This document shows, one piece after another, positions 20,727 to 33,400 of a stretch of DNA of 64,000 nt; the first letter of the stretch is position 1; every line of letters starts with the position of its first letter. Position numbers and translations under genes: made by a program. The DNA is taken from contig LSRY02000002.1 of assembly GCA_001643675.2 (NCBI GenBank), positions 347,501 to 411,500 on the forward strand. Direction: 5' to 3'. The DNA comes from Monocercomonoides exilis (taxonomy: Eukaryota > Preaxostyla > Oxymonadida > Polymastigidae). Under the pieces are notes generated by a model that did no database searches, was not told the DNA's origin, and saw nothing but the letters and a program-made list of their open reading frames with translations.

Positions 20727-22685
20727 TTTATGACTTTGAATTGATGAATGAAATGAGAAAGGTGAATGAAAAGATTTTTTGTGAAAAAGTTTGTTGAAGA
20801 GAGATTATTTGAAAGAAGTCTGGAAATCATTGTTTTTGCGTTTCATTTTATTTTTGATATTGTTAAATTATAAGTTTATTTCATTTTTCGCACACACTCA
20901 CCACCTGCTTGTAATTTGTTTGTATAATTTCACTGAATTCAGACACACACCAAAACAACTGTTTTTATTTGTCTTTTTTTTTCTATTTTCAAGTTTTTGT
21001 GATTGTATTTCCCTTTTTGATTGTTTGTTTCATTTGATTGATTTTTATACATGAGTGGTTATTTCCTGTTGTTTCATATTTATTCTTTTGATTGATTTTC
21101 CAACACCTTTTCGAATGTTTTAATAAATGGAGTTTTTGTTGAATTACCATTCTTATTTTTCGATGTTAATCCGATATGTATTTGCATACATCTTCTTGTG
21201 TAAATCAAACTATTTTCGTTATTTATTAATCAAATTTTCTATCTTTTTTATTCGTTTTTAATCGATAAAGTGTTTTTCAGCACACAACACAACACAGTTT
21301 GAAAAATCATGTTAAATGGAGAAACATATAAACACTATCAAATTTTTTTTTGACAACTTGAATCAAATGATTAAATCTCTGTGACATGACAAGTTATATA
21401 ATCATTTATCTGTTTCAATATAAAAAATATATTAAGTTGAATAACATTGATATGAACAGGAAAAATATCTTAATTGAAAATTTTTTAAACCAAACAATTG
21501 TGAACTCTTCCAAAGTGCTTAAAAAAGTCTTTGAAAAAGATTTGTTGAAAGCATCTAAAACATGTGTGATTATTTTTGAGACCATATTTTTTCTTTCAAA
21601 AACTTATATGTGAATGTTCGAATAGAGGGTTTGTTTGTGAGCACAGAAAAGTGATAACTCCAATTAAAATTGTTACTGTTTTTCTTTTATATCAAACACA
21701 GTTTTTTGACACAATATAAATGAAATCCACATTACAAAGAAAGTTTGAAAAAATTTTCTTTTGATTTTCATAACAATCAACACTCCGAAAAAAAGTTATG
21801 ATTTCAAAAATAAACTCACATTTCAATCATAACCCCTTTTGTCAATAACGGTCAATAAAAAAATGGACAAAAAATTCCCAAACAGACATTTCCAGTCAAT
21901 AAAATTAATAATTTTTGGAGCTAGATCGTCAAAAATGTAAATTTGATATTTAATAAATATCTTGAATAGTACAACGTAGATTCATTAATAATGTGTTTGC
22001 TTCATCAATAATTGATAAAACGTCGAATAATGTCAATTTTTGACATATTGATAAAATTTTTTCAGCAATTTTTTCTTTGTTTCAATTTTCTCTTGTTTCA
22101 TCACAAAAACCCAAATGATTTTTTCTTTTCATTTCTTTTTGTTCATTTCGATTAATCCAATTTCATTTTTTTCTGTCATTCTAATTTTGAAAGACATGTG
22201 TGATTATTTTTGAAATCATAGCTTTTTTCTGGGTGTTTATTTTTCAAATATCGATTGTCTTTGGGGAAAACTTTTGAATTCAAATGCTTTTATATATCAC
22301 AAATGTTTAAAGAATTAGTGAATCAGCTGTAATAAAGATTTTTATTTTTTTTATTGAGCCTTTTAACTCTTCAATGATCATTTATTATTACAAAAATGAA
22401 TTTTTGAACAGAAATTATTTATTGAAGAATAATATTTTCAAGGCATACTGCAAATAAAAGCACATCAGTTATTTTTCACAATTTAATCATTCAAAGAAAA
22501 AATCGAAGTTATTTAAGTTAATTATCATCCCTTTGTTATGAAAGCATGAAAAATTTTCAAAAAAACTTTAATTTGAGTAAGAAAATTTTAAAAACAAATA
22601 ATATAAATCATTTGATCACTTTGATCTGAAATTTTCAAAATAAAAATTCTCTCGAAATAAGACTTTTCTGGATAAAAAAAAAGTA
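20727..22685. other. AT-rich gene-poor region, part 1
   Basis: No gene is recognised. A short similar pair (ACATGTGTGATTATTTTTGA) occurs near 21559 and 22194, hinting at an old duplication. Open frames here are short, AT-biased and unlike any family. The first few hundred bases presumably include the 3' UTR of the upstream surface gene. Confidence 0.5.
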
Positions 22686-23136
22686 CAGTTAATACCGGAT
22701 ATAATCACGTCGAATACAATCACATTCGTTTATAGTCACAATTTTCAATGCACCGACATTTTTTGCTTATTTTTCATTCATTTTTCATCGCATATAATCA
22801 CAGGGCTGAAAATATATAATCACATTTTTTATTACTATGGGTGATTTTTTCAATGAAAAATCTGTTTTTTGATTAAAATTTTCAATTTTTCGCATTTTTA
22901 AAGATGTGCTCAAATAAGTCAAAATAATGTGTATTTATTATCAAAATTGTTCAAGCTAGTGAAAAAAGTGTATTTGTGCGGAATTTCCAAAAATAAAAAA
23001 ATCGACCCAAAATTAATTATTTCAAAAATTAATTATTATTTTTTTTCTGTGAAAAGCATCATCGTGTATAATCACAATCGGATATAGTCACAAAAAGTTG
23101 TGCAAAACCCCATGTGATTATATCCGGTTTGGACTG
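22686..23136. mobile_element. pogo/Tigger-like non-autonomous DNA transposon (MITE), 451 bp
   Basis: Terminal inverted repeats of 23 bp begin CAGT and match at 20 of 23 positions, sharing ACCGGATATAATCAC at the inner end. The element is flanked on both sides by TA (22684-22685 and 23137-23138), the target-site duplication expected of Tc1/mariner-pogo transposons. The motif ATA(A/G)TCAC, or a close variant, recurs in the subterminal DNA at 22701, 22716, 22732, 22794, 22816, 23068 and 23084, and inverted at 23114. This resembles the arrays of transposase-binding motifs near the ends of pogo/Tigger/Jerky elements. No coding capacity is present, so it would need a transposase supplied in trans. 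The superfamily assignment rests on the CAGT ends and TA duplication. Confidence 0.8.
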
Positions 23137-23138
23137 TA

Positions 23139-24403
23139 TTATTGCAAAGACATCTAACATTTGCATGCATATGTTTCGAAAAAGAGACAAAATTTGAGGA
23201 TAATAAATTGAGGGTGTTTGTTGTACTCTAATCATTTTCTAATATTTTCACTTTTAAAAAACTTCATCGTCAATTTATCCATTTTATTTCAGACACATAA
23301 ACTATCCTCAATAAAACTGAAAACTTAAAGAACACAATAATAATAATTAATGAATATTTTTAGGTTTCATTAATGTCCTTCAAGTTTCATTATGCCAAAA
23401 ACTTTTACAAACAATGAAAAAAATAAGCAGAAACCTCAAAAACATTTTTATATCCTATTTTCTGAGAATTTTCATTTGATGATATTATTATTATTTTTTA
23501 TTCCATTTATTCCTTTTTATTTTAACATTGTTCATTCATTCACGTTATTCTTTCATGTTTGTTCGAGCAAAATAATCTCACCATGTTTCTGTGTTTGTGC
23601 ACATTTATTCCCTTTTCCATCTTTTGTATTCATTTTTTGAAGTTATTGTGGTTTATTGAGCTGAATGCGAGCATCAAAATAATGAATTTCAACATTTATT
23701 TGAAAATACTCTTGCACAACTGTCACGATGAATTGTTAAAAATTTTATTTTTTTAATATTTTCATGCTTAATTATTTTTTCAAGAGTAAATTAGTTTCAA
23801 TTTTGCTTTCTTTCACATCAACACCATCGTTTATAATAATTATTTTTGTGCAAAGGCATTAAATTAAACAATATTTGAATTTTTCTCAAGCATGTAATTT
23901 GGGAAGGTAAATTTAGACTGTACCTTTTCTTTTTATTATTAAACATTCATTAATCAATATCCATTAAATGCTTGAGATAAACTTTGAGTATTAGAATTAT
24001 CATGTTCAACATTTAGAATCTTTTATTATCAATTACGTTTATTTTAAAAGAAAAGTTCAATTCGAAATACACTCATTCAATTTCAGCAAAATACGAATGC
24101 TGCAAAACAAATACAGAAAGCAAGTTCATTCAAGACGTCAGCTCAGAAGCTAGTTCTCGAGGAAAACAAACATCCTCAAAAAGTTCAAGACTGTATAAAA
24201 AATTTTTTTTTCGGGAGAATTTGCTTTAGACTAGTAATTGCAATATTTGCATGAATCATGATTGATGCAAATCAGTTTATTGATCGTAATGGAATCCTTA
24301 AAAATGAAAATGAAATCACATTATGGTTTCTTTTCATCTCTTAGATTCAAAATAAAAATGTGAAAACACTCAAACAATATTCAAAATAACACATTTAGAG
24401 CTT
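23139..24403. other. AT-rich gene-poor region, part 2
   Basis: No complete gene is recognised. The stretch contains repeat copy B (23459-23622). At 24087 a GC-richer open stretch of about 60 codons follows a TTTCAG that looks like a 3' splice site. It has no start codon and no recognisable family, so it may be an exon relic. The last few hundred bases also serve as 3' flank for the minus-strand gene ending at 24404. Confidence 0.45.
23459..23622. repeat. Dispersed 164-bp repeat, copy B
   Basis: Colinear, gap-free match to 10141-10304 on the same strand, about 85-90% identical by eye. It lies 2.7 kb downstream of the second surface gene and 0.3 kb beyond the MITE. Confidence 0.75.
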
Positions 24404-27400
24404 TCACTTTTCTTTTTCCGAAAATGAGAAAATTGACGGAGAAGAAGAATGAAGAGACAAAAGTGAAGATATGTGTGAGAGAAGTCTTGTGCATACAACA
24501 ATTAGTGGAGCTTGAAAATAATCAGATTCTGTGTTTATTTTCAATGAATAAGGATGCTGACAAAGGAATTCTGATAGCCTTGCCAGAAGAGTATGCAAAG
24601 TGAGGAAATTCATTTGGATTGACAAACATTTTTGAGATAAAGAAATTGGTAAAAGCTGCGATGAATAGATTTGTTGATGGGCTTTGGGAGATGAAGAATA
24701 ATTTTGTTGATTTTCAGAAATTATGTTCAATTGACTATGCTTCAAACCAGAACCGGAAACAATTACGAGTGGAATGCAAGAATGTTCAATTTCTTTCTTC
24801 ACATTGTACTTAAATATTGGTGAATCAAACAAACGGTTTGTCCATGATCCAACAAATATTGTATTCACAGTTTCAGAAAACGTTACAGAAGACGCTTCAT
24901 ACAAAAATACTTTCATTATCCTCTCAAATCCGTGATAGAGCTTCAATGAATGAGGAGACTGAATATTTGAGTGGATTGAAGGAGGAAGAGGAAAAGATTC
25001 AAAGAAAGAGATCAAAGGTGACCAAATACTGAGAAGGAGTAGATCACGAGAAGAAATTGAAAGAAGAGCAGGAATTTTGTCGAACAACAAAGAAGACGAT
25101 GATTGGGCCGAAGAAGATGTTTGACATTGTAATGACGAAATGTTGGATGAACTGTAACTTTCCAAGGCATCATTTTGTTTACCACTAAATAATCCGATGA
25201 TGTCAATTCTTTGAGAATCTGCTGAATGAAGAGAAGAGAATAAACAGTCAAGTGCAGATAGAGCGATATGAGAAAGTGGAAGAGAGCATGGAATTAGTCG
25301 AGAAGAACCAAACTTTTGAAATGAATTGGAAATTGATTTTTGATTAAAACGATGCAAAGTCAATTTAGCCATCGAAGGATTTGCGATAGAAGCAAAAGGT
25401 GTTATGGCCGAAGAAGAGTAAGTTGATGAACTTGGATATTCTTCATTGAGAATCGAAAAGCAAGTGCAGAGCAAGTGGCTAAGAGGTGTCGAAAAAGAGA
25501 ACTCGTGGAGTTCTTCTTTGGAAGATGATGAATCTTCACAATTTAGGAATGATTGTGCCAACAGAGCTATATCATTCAATTTCTCTAATGAATTTCTTGG
25601 AATAATTGGAATTTTTCTCCCAACCTTTAACAGTTCAGAAAATCGTGAGAAAATGTTAAATGCCGAAAGAGGACTGCAATCTTTGCACTCACAAATTGAT
25701 CCAAGTTGTTGCCTTAATTTTTCTGAGTCTGCACTTGAAGCAGTGCATTCATTTTCTTTTTCCTCTTGCTGCTTGAGTTGATTGTTGTCTTCAATGTTCT
25801 CTCTATTTGAATCATTGCTATAACACTTCAAGACAAATGAGCTTGCATCTGGAATGAATGCATCCCCGAAAGACCGAAGCAGTAAAAGTGAAACTTCAGT
25901 TTCCGAACGGCAGATCGAAGCCATTGTGGGACGAGATGTGCTGAAAAGGAGAGGTGTTGAAAAAGAAGAGTCAAAAGCTGCGATCATATGACTTTGAGGT
26001 AGAAAGCTATCTGATGGTGCTGATTGAACATCTTGATTGTCATTTTTCAAATCTTGTTGGCTCAATCTTGAAGGCTCTGAATAAACATCCAAAGGCGTTA
26101 CTGAAAGAGTGGCAAGAGGTTCTGTAACCTCGATAATTGCTGAGCATTGCACATTTTTCACGCCAAAAGAATTATCAACGTCATGCATCAATTGCTTTGA
26201 CACTTTGCTTGCTGATTGCCCAAACTTGGATTTGATGATCTTCGCCCGAACCGAACTTCCATATGAGCATAGCAAATAATTAGACATATCACAAAACTGC
26301 TCTTTTAAAGCAGAGTTTTCTTTTTTTGAATTGTCTTCAATGAGAGATTCAGCAGAAGAGCTCTGCTTCAATGAAGCAGAACTCTGAGTCAAGTTTTGTG
26401 CACCGTCTTGTGAATTGTGCATGTCAGGAAGAACAAAAGCGTTTTTGACTGAATCAGAGTCTGATCTATCTGTTTGCACACACCATGAACTCGAAAAAGA
26501 ATTTTCATCTCTGAAATCAGATCGCTCTGTTGTTGAGGCTTCCGAACTTTCTTCTTCTTCTTCTTCTTCTTCTTCAGAATTATCATCTTCGCTCTCTTCA
26601 ATTGATTCTGTGGCTTTATCACTCTCTTCTTTTTCCTTTCTCGTCTCTTTTTTATCTTCGTCCTTTTCGACCTTTTCATTTTCAACTTTTGCTTCTTCAA
26701 CTTTTTTATCAGATGATAAATTTTCTTTTTCATCAACATCTTTCTGCTCTCCAGCTATTTGACCAATACTGGAATTTTGAGTCGTTTCTAATTTCCAATC
26801 TTTTTCATATTTAAATCCATCATCTTGATAATTTGTTGGAGATGAAGGAGGAGTCAAAAATGGATCTGCAACATAAACTTGCTCCGATGGCAATGATCTT
26901 TCATCTTCGTGGTACGATTCACCTTTGGACTCAAAAGAATTATCTTCTTTTTCTGCGTTTATTTCAACTTTTATTTTCTTGTATTGTGACATTTGTTCAT
27001 CAATATTATTCACTTGAGCATGTTGAGGTTGCAATACTGCTTTTCTTTCTTCCTCTTTTGAATTCGTCTCATTGTTTATAGGCACTGGATGCTTTGGTGA
27101 ATCCGAATTTCCTTCATACAACTCAGAATCTATTAAACGAGGAGAAGGCGAAGGAGTAAGAGATTCATTTGCCAAATCTTGAGCGACCTCTTTAGGTTCA
27201 ACAACTTTTTTATGATGCAGTTTCTTATGATGTTTTTTCCTTTCTTTCTTTGAAAGTTTTTTCTTCAAAGTTGAACCTTGTTTTGCCGCTGAAGAAAATT
27301 CTTCGTCTTTTACATCATTTTGCTGAATAAATGCCAAAGCCCGAGTCAAAAGAGCAGAGCAGCAAGAATCCCACTCAGCCATATCTTGAAAATCGCACAC

Positions 27401-30400
27401 ATCTTCAATCCCAAATCGAATTGAAGAATATTGTAACAAAAGTGATGAATAATCAATCACTTTGAGAGAAATGCAAGTATCGTTGGATCTACTCAATGAA
27501 TGCAAATCATTCTCCACAGGAATACTTAAAGTTGGAGTTATTTCATCTTTCATAAGTTTGTTAATCTCTGTCATAATATCTTTGAGCGATGAAGCTTCTC
27601 CAAAATTTTCACACTGAGATTGGAGTTCTGGCAATGAGAGTTCAAGATGCGAAATCGAGTAAACAAACAACTTCCAAAGTTGCATCATTAAATTTATTGA
27701 ACACGATTGACTTAAAGAATCATTTGATGAATGTTGCGACCCATTAAGAATACGAGAAAATAGTTGGATGAGCAATGCAATTGAAGAAAAGCGAAGTGGA
27801 GGACAAGATACAGCCAGAAAGATGGCATATCCAACGACATTATGAAGGATGCAAACAGAAAACAAAGGCTCTAAAGATGAAGAAATGTAACTTAAAGCTT
27901 CGAATGATGAAGCCACAAATTTGCATGCAGTCAGATACATCGCTAATAGCTGGCGTTTTTGTGCTATTTCCAAAGATTCAAATAGCAAAGAAAGTCGAAC
28001 AATTTCGCCATTTGCTTTTAAAGTGGATGAAACCATATGCGATGAAGTCTCCTCATCGCTTGAATCAATTATCTTCTTGTTGTTTGTAAAAACTCCTTCA
28101 AAAGTGTGCTGATCCCACTGAATACCAAGTGAATGCAAAAGCAAGCATATTTGCTGCAGTTGTGTAAATGCAAACTTAGTTATTCTCCAGCAGCCATTAC
28201 ACAGCTCTGATGAAAGAAGAAGCAATGTTTTTCTATTTGTTGAATGACTGCTTGTGGTAAAGATATTCTGAATTTGTGAAGAAGCAGAAGAAGAACCAGT
28301 AGATGATGAATTAAACGAAGAATTGCATTCATCATTGAAGTGGGAGGATAAGTCTTTATTTGAGCTCCAAAGATGAACAGACTGTGCAGCATACGAAAGG
28401 GTGTGCAGAGCCATCAAATAAACAAACGGAAGAGATATCTTTTCTCTGTGAAAAGAATCTGTGAAAACTGAATTAATTGTTGGTGTAGATCCAAACGAGG
28501 ATGGTTTCGCTGTCTGTATTGATAAAAGAAATGATGGATGAATGAAACAAGGCCAAGATTCAACAGGCTTGAAATCGTCGCCAATCAAACAGCCATCAGA
28601 AGTATCATTCTGAGGTTCTTGAGCAGAAGCATCGATTTGATGAGATATCTCCAATTGTGCTTCGTCTTTCAATGGCATTGGCTGAATGTTGTTAACAGCT
28701 ATATTATCTTCTCCTTCATCAATGCAATCATCTTCGATTGGTATGTGATTCGCATCTTGATAGTATTTATGGAGCTGCTTTAGAGATAAATATGGTCCAA
28801 GAGGTGGAGGCACAAAACGATGCCCCACACTCCCTGTAATACTATCGCAAAAGTTTGAAGAAGAGGAAAGGAAACTCCGAGTGAAAGGAGAAGTTGCAGT
28901 TCCGCAGAGTGATATAAGAACAAACAGATGTCGGATATCTTCATATTCCGTCAGAAGCGGAAAAGGAGTTGAAAATGGAACGACATCAACAGATTTTGAA
29001 TGATCTTGAAACTGACCCATCTGACAGTCCATCAAATCCGTACTGCCAGTTGCATCTGAATTGCTGGTTTGATTAACTTCATTTATCACCTTTTCACAGC
29101 ACGGATAATTTAACTGCGGAGAAACATCCTTTAAATTGTAGAATCCGCTCGCAATCCACCATTCTTCTCTCACATGCTTCTTTCTTTCAGCTGCCTTTGA
29201 GCTATTCTTTGCAGATTTTGATCTCTTAACTCTTTTCTTTGAGACATTCGAAGCAGAGAACAATACTCCAGTCTGCGAGAATATGGATTTCTGCATTGTG
29301 CCTGCCGATTCGGGACCGACAAGAGCAGCAGAGAAAGAAGCAGCAATTGTGCGCGCAATGATAGCATGCCGCAGAGGAGAAGAAGATATTGATGAAAAAA
29401 AGAGAAGCGGATTGATGAACGAGCGAGACAAAGGAGGAAGGAACGGAGAGAAGCATCGATGAGATGTGGAGTGAGCAAGAGAAAACGAAAGCTTTGAAAG
29501 TGGGTCAGCCAACTGAGTCAATGCATTTTCAGAATTGTCTGTTGGATGATCTTTTGAAGCTGAAAACAGATCGTTAAGAAACGATGACGAATCTGAAGTG
29601 CGTAGTAATGGATTAATCCGACTGAATTGAAGGTTATACGGAGATGATGTATCTTTTGCACCTTCAATTTTAATTTCTTCTTCTGTGGATGAAGCCACAG
29701 ATGTTGACCGAGAATGAGTTTGGGATTTCTGCTCGCTTTTGATCTTCATTTCTTTCGCCTTGTCTGTTAACAACGCAGCGGAATATGTATCAAATGCCAT
29801 CTGAGCATCTGACAAAGAAATGTGTGGTGTGACAGGCGATGGAATTGCTCTAGGAATAAATGGCTCAATCAGAATTAATATCGTTGCAGATTTGTGAGGG
29901 ACAAGCGAACACAACGGGCAGGATATCATTTTCTTGAACTCTGTCACAAATGATACTCGTTCGTTATTGCGCGAATCTGAAAGCTGAATTGCAGAAAACA
30001 AAGGAAGTGGAATGTCATTCACATTTTGAATGAGAGAGTTTGCACGAGACTCAAAAGAGACGGCATTAAACAAGTGACATCTATGCGGACATTTTCTGAT
30101 GCTTTCTTCACAAAATATATGAAGAGATGCCCACACACAGCGCCACATTTCTTTGAGAAATCGAAGACTGTTTGAATATGCAGCAGATTCATCTGACTCA
30201 CTGCAAATGGACAATTCAGAGATTTTCAGATTTTCATTCAACGAACTTTCAGCAGCTTGATTGATACCATTTGAAATGTCTGCTTTTGCTTCGAGAATGA
30301 GTTCATGAAGTTTGAAGAGCATAACATGAATAAGATGCACAACAGCATCACTTACCACACCCGAGCCAAATATCAGACAGTTGGTCAATAAAGCTCCGAA

Positions 30401-33400
30401 TTCCTGAGGAAACATCAGAAAACGGTTTGATTGAACAGTGTTCTGTTGAACTTCTTCAAATGTTGATTCATTCAAACAGGAATAATAATTTTTATGCAGT
30501 TTTGCAATATTTAAGGAGATTGCTTTCAATTGAACCACAAACACATCAGACAAAGAACGCACAATTTGAGCCAGGGAAGTTTCCCATTGAACATACTGCG
30601 TTTTTTCTTGTGTTCGCTTTGCAGAAGCAGGCGTTGGCGAAGACGAGCGAGAGACTGAGAAAGCACCCAAAGAGGAAGAAGGTGCATGGTGACTATCAGA
30701 ATTTGATGATTGCGAAGGAGTTCTTGAATGAAAAGCCATAGGCATATCTGAAAGAGTTTGCTCCTCCTCATCACTTTGGCCGATGAATTCGCTGACTGTA
30801 AAACGAGAACGGAACAACGAGCCAAACCAGATTTGCTTTGACATTGAAATTATTTGTTGAATTGTGCTCACCACAAATTGAGAGTCTTCCACAGAATCCC
30901 AATGACCAGTACTCAAAATGGTTGCCAAGGTGTCCATTGCTGCCGTTCGAAGCTCTATTTCTGAATGTGCCAGCATTTTCAGTAGAATTAGTATTCCCAA
31001 ATGATACGAATGGACTGCTGAATGTTTCACAGAAGAAGACTCTTCATTGGAAGGCCTTTGCTCAAATTCTCTTTCAAAATGAACAGATTCATCAGACTGG
31101 TAATTTGATTCTGCAAGCAGTTTATTTTCCTCTTTACTCACTTTTTGATTTAACACACCTTTTTCTTTTCCAATTTCAAGCGACGTTTCACTTTCGCGAA
31201 GCATTTGCTTTTTGCAATGGTCAATCACAACCCAAACGAGATCAGCGGCAATCAGAGACACAGACAGATTTCTGTTCACAAAAGTGACAGAAGCAAGAAC
31301 AAGCAGAAGATCAAAGCAGACACGAGGAGAGAGCAACGACAAGCAGTCTCTTGCCAAATATGACAAAAGATCAATGCAATCCCACATTAGAGAAACAGGG
31401 ACCTGCTGCTTCTCAACAGCAGAAAAGAATTTGTAATTTCCAAATGAACTTGCAGATGGTGAAGAGGTGCGCTTTTCAAAAGAGTTATCAGACATGACGG
31501 AATTCTGACTCTGTTGAGGAACAGGAGATATGCTTAAGGACTGTTCATTTTCTTCTGCATATTTTGAAGATGATACAATCTCAATAACTTCCAAAAACGT
31601 AGATGATTCATTCCGATAAGAACGAAGCAGCTTCTTGACAGCAGCAAAATGTCCCACTTTCCATATATCGCCTAGCGAATCATCTTCAAATTCATTCACC
31701 GCAAACAGCTTCAAATACTTTCCAGCTTCAGTTTGAGTAACAGTATCTGAACGAGAGCATATAATGTCTTTGAAGGGGAGTCTCAGCAAGTCTGCGATGG
31801 ATGCAATAATCGTCCTGAATTCGTCTTCGTTCAATTGCTTGCTCCACACATCAACAAGATCTCTCTCTGCTTTTATTGCACAATGTCTCACATCTGTCTG
31901 CTGGCTTGTTTGAAGAAGAAAACGGATGAAACTCAAAAGCAACTGAACACTGTGTGTGGTGTTAAGTTTATTCTCATTTGCTTTATTTACGGTATGATTT
32001 GAGTTTTCTGCTCTGAGAAGCATTAGCTGCGAAAGAAGTAATCCAACAGCCTCAACAGATATGGCACGAGGGAAGAAAGCGGAAGACTCTGAAAGCTCAT
32101 ATAAGACAAGGAACAACCGACGAGAAAGAAGAGGAAAGCGAAAGATGTTGTAGCGACAGACATCAAGCAATGAACACAGTGGCATTGAATAATATCTGTG
32201 CTCGTTGGTGGCAGAAGGAGCAACGGATGGCAAAAAGAGATAGCTCGAAATTTGTGCCTCTGATGAAGTTTCCTTTGAAGGTGAAGAGGAAGGCGAGCTA
32301 TCATTCACATCTGCTGATTGTGGATTCAAAGAATTAAAATACTTTTTGGATTTCATTAGAGGGAACAATGGCGATTGTACAGGCTGATACAAATGCACAT
32401 TTTCAAATGGCTTTTCTGAATATACTTCAAATGGATAATCTTCAATGCAATCTTCAAAACTGTGTTCTTTTTCTGTGCTATCAGAAAATACGGAACTAAC
32501 ATCATCCTCTTTCTCACTTCCAATTCCTTCTTTGATTTCATTTCCTTTCAGTTCTTTATCATCATCATAATTTCTTTCACCTTCTTCATTTTCCTCACCT
32601 TCATCTCCAATCCATTCATCAAAGTGATTGTCAACGTCCAGCCAAAAGCGGAACTGCTCGTCTTCTCCTTCTTCAGACAAGTCATCGTGGCCAATCTCAC
32701 TGAATATCCCGCTGTCAAATGGAGACAGTGAATCTATCAATACTTCTGCTTGCGGAGCAAGCTTCGGCGATTTTTCTGAAGAGTCCTGTGAAAATCCCAT
32801 CGAACTCTTCAGTTTTGGACTTTTTTCAGAGTTTTCTGAATGAATTTGGCTTTTCTCGTCAATTTCACAAGTTTTCCTGTTCTTTTTATACAGTTTTCGC
32901 AGAATTCTGGCAATGACTGGATTTCTGACACAAATGTCTCTTGCTCTCTTCTGCTTCGCAATGCGCTTTATGATTCTTTGCCTTCTCCTTAAGCATTCCG
33001 TTTTGAGCCACCAGCACTCAGATTCTTCAAAAGCATCTTCTTTTCCTTCACTTCTCAATTCCCTTTCTGATTTCTTTGAATTCATTTGTTCTGAATGAAT
33101 TTCTATATCATTAAATGGACAATTCTGTGCCAATTCTTCTTTGCCAAGGCAATGTACACACTTCATAGCATCATGTGTAGATAGCATCTCATTCACATTT
33201 TCACTTTTGATGCTTGCTTTTCTGGCTGTTGACAGCGATGCCAACGAATCAGACCTCGAGTGCAACAGCATAAAAGTGAATTCTGTATTTGGAGACGGAC
33301 CAAACAAACTTGTGAAAGGCGTGCGAAGAGAAGGCAAGAGCAGTCTTCTTGAGTTTTTGATGTTGGCTTTAGAGAAAATTGAGATCGTTGCTTGCTTCAG

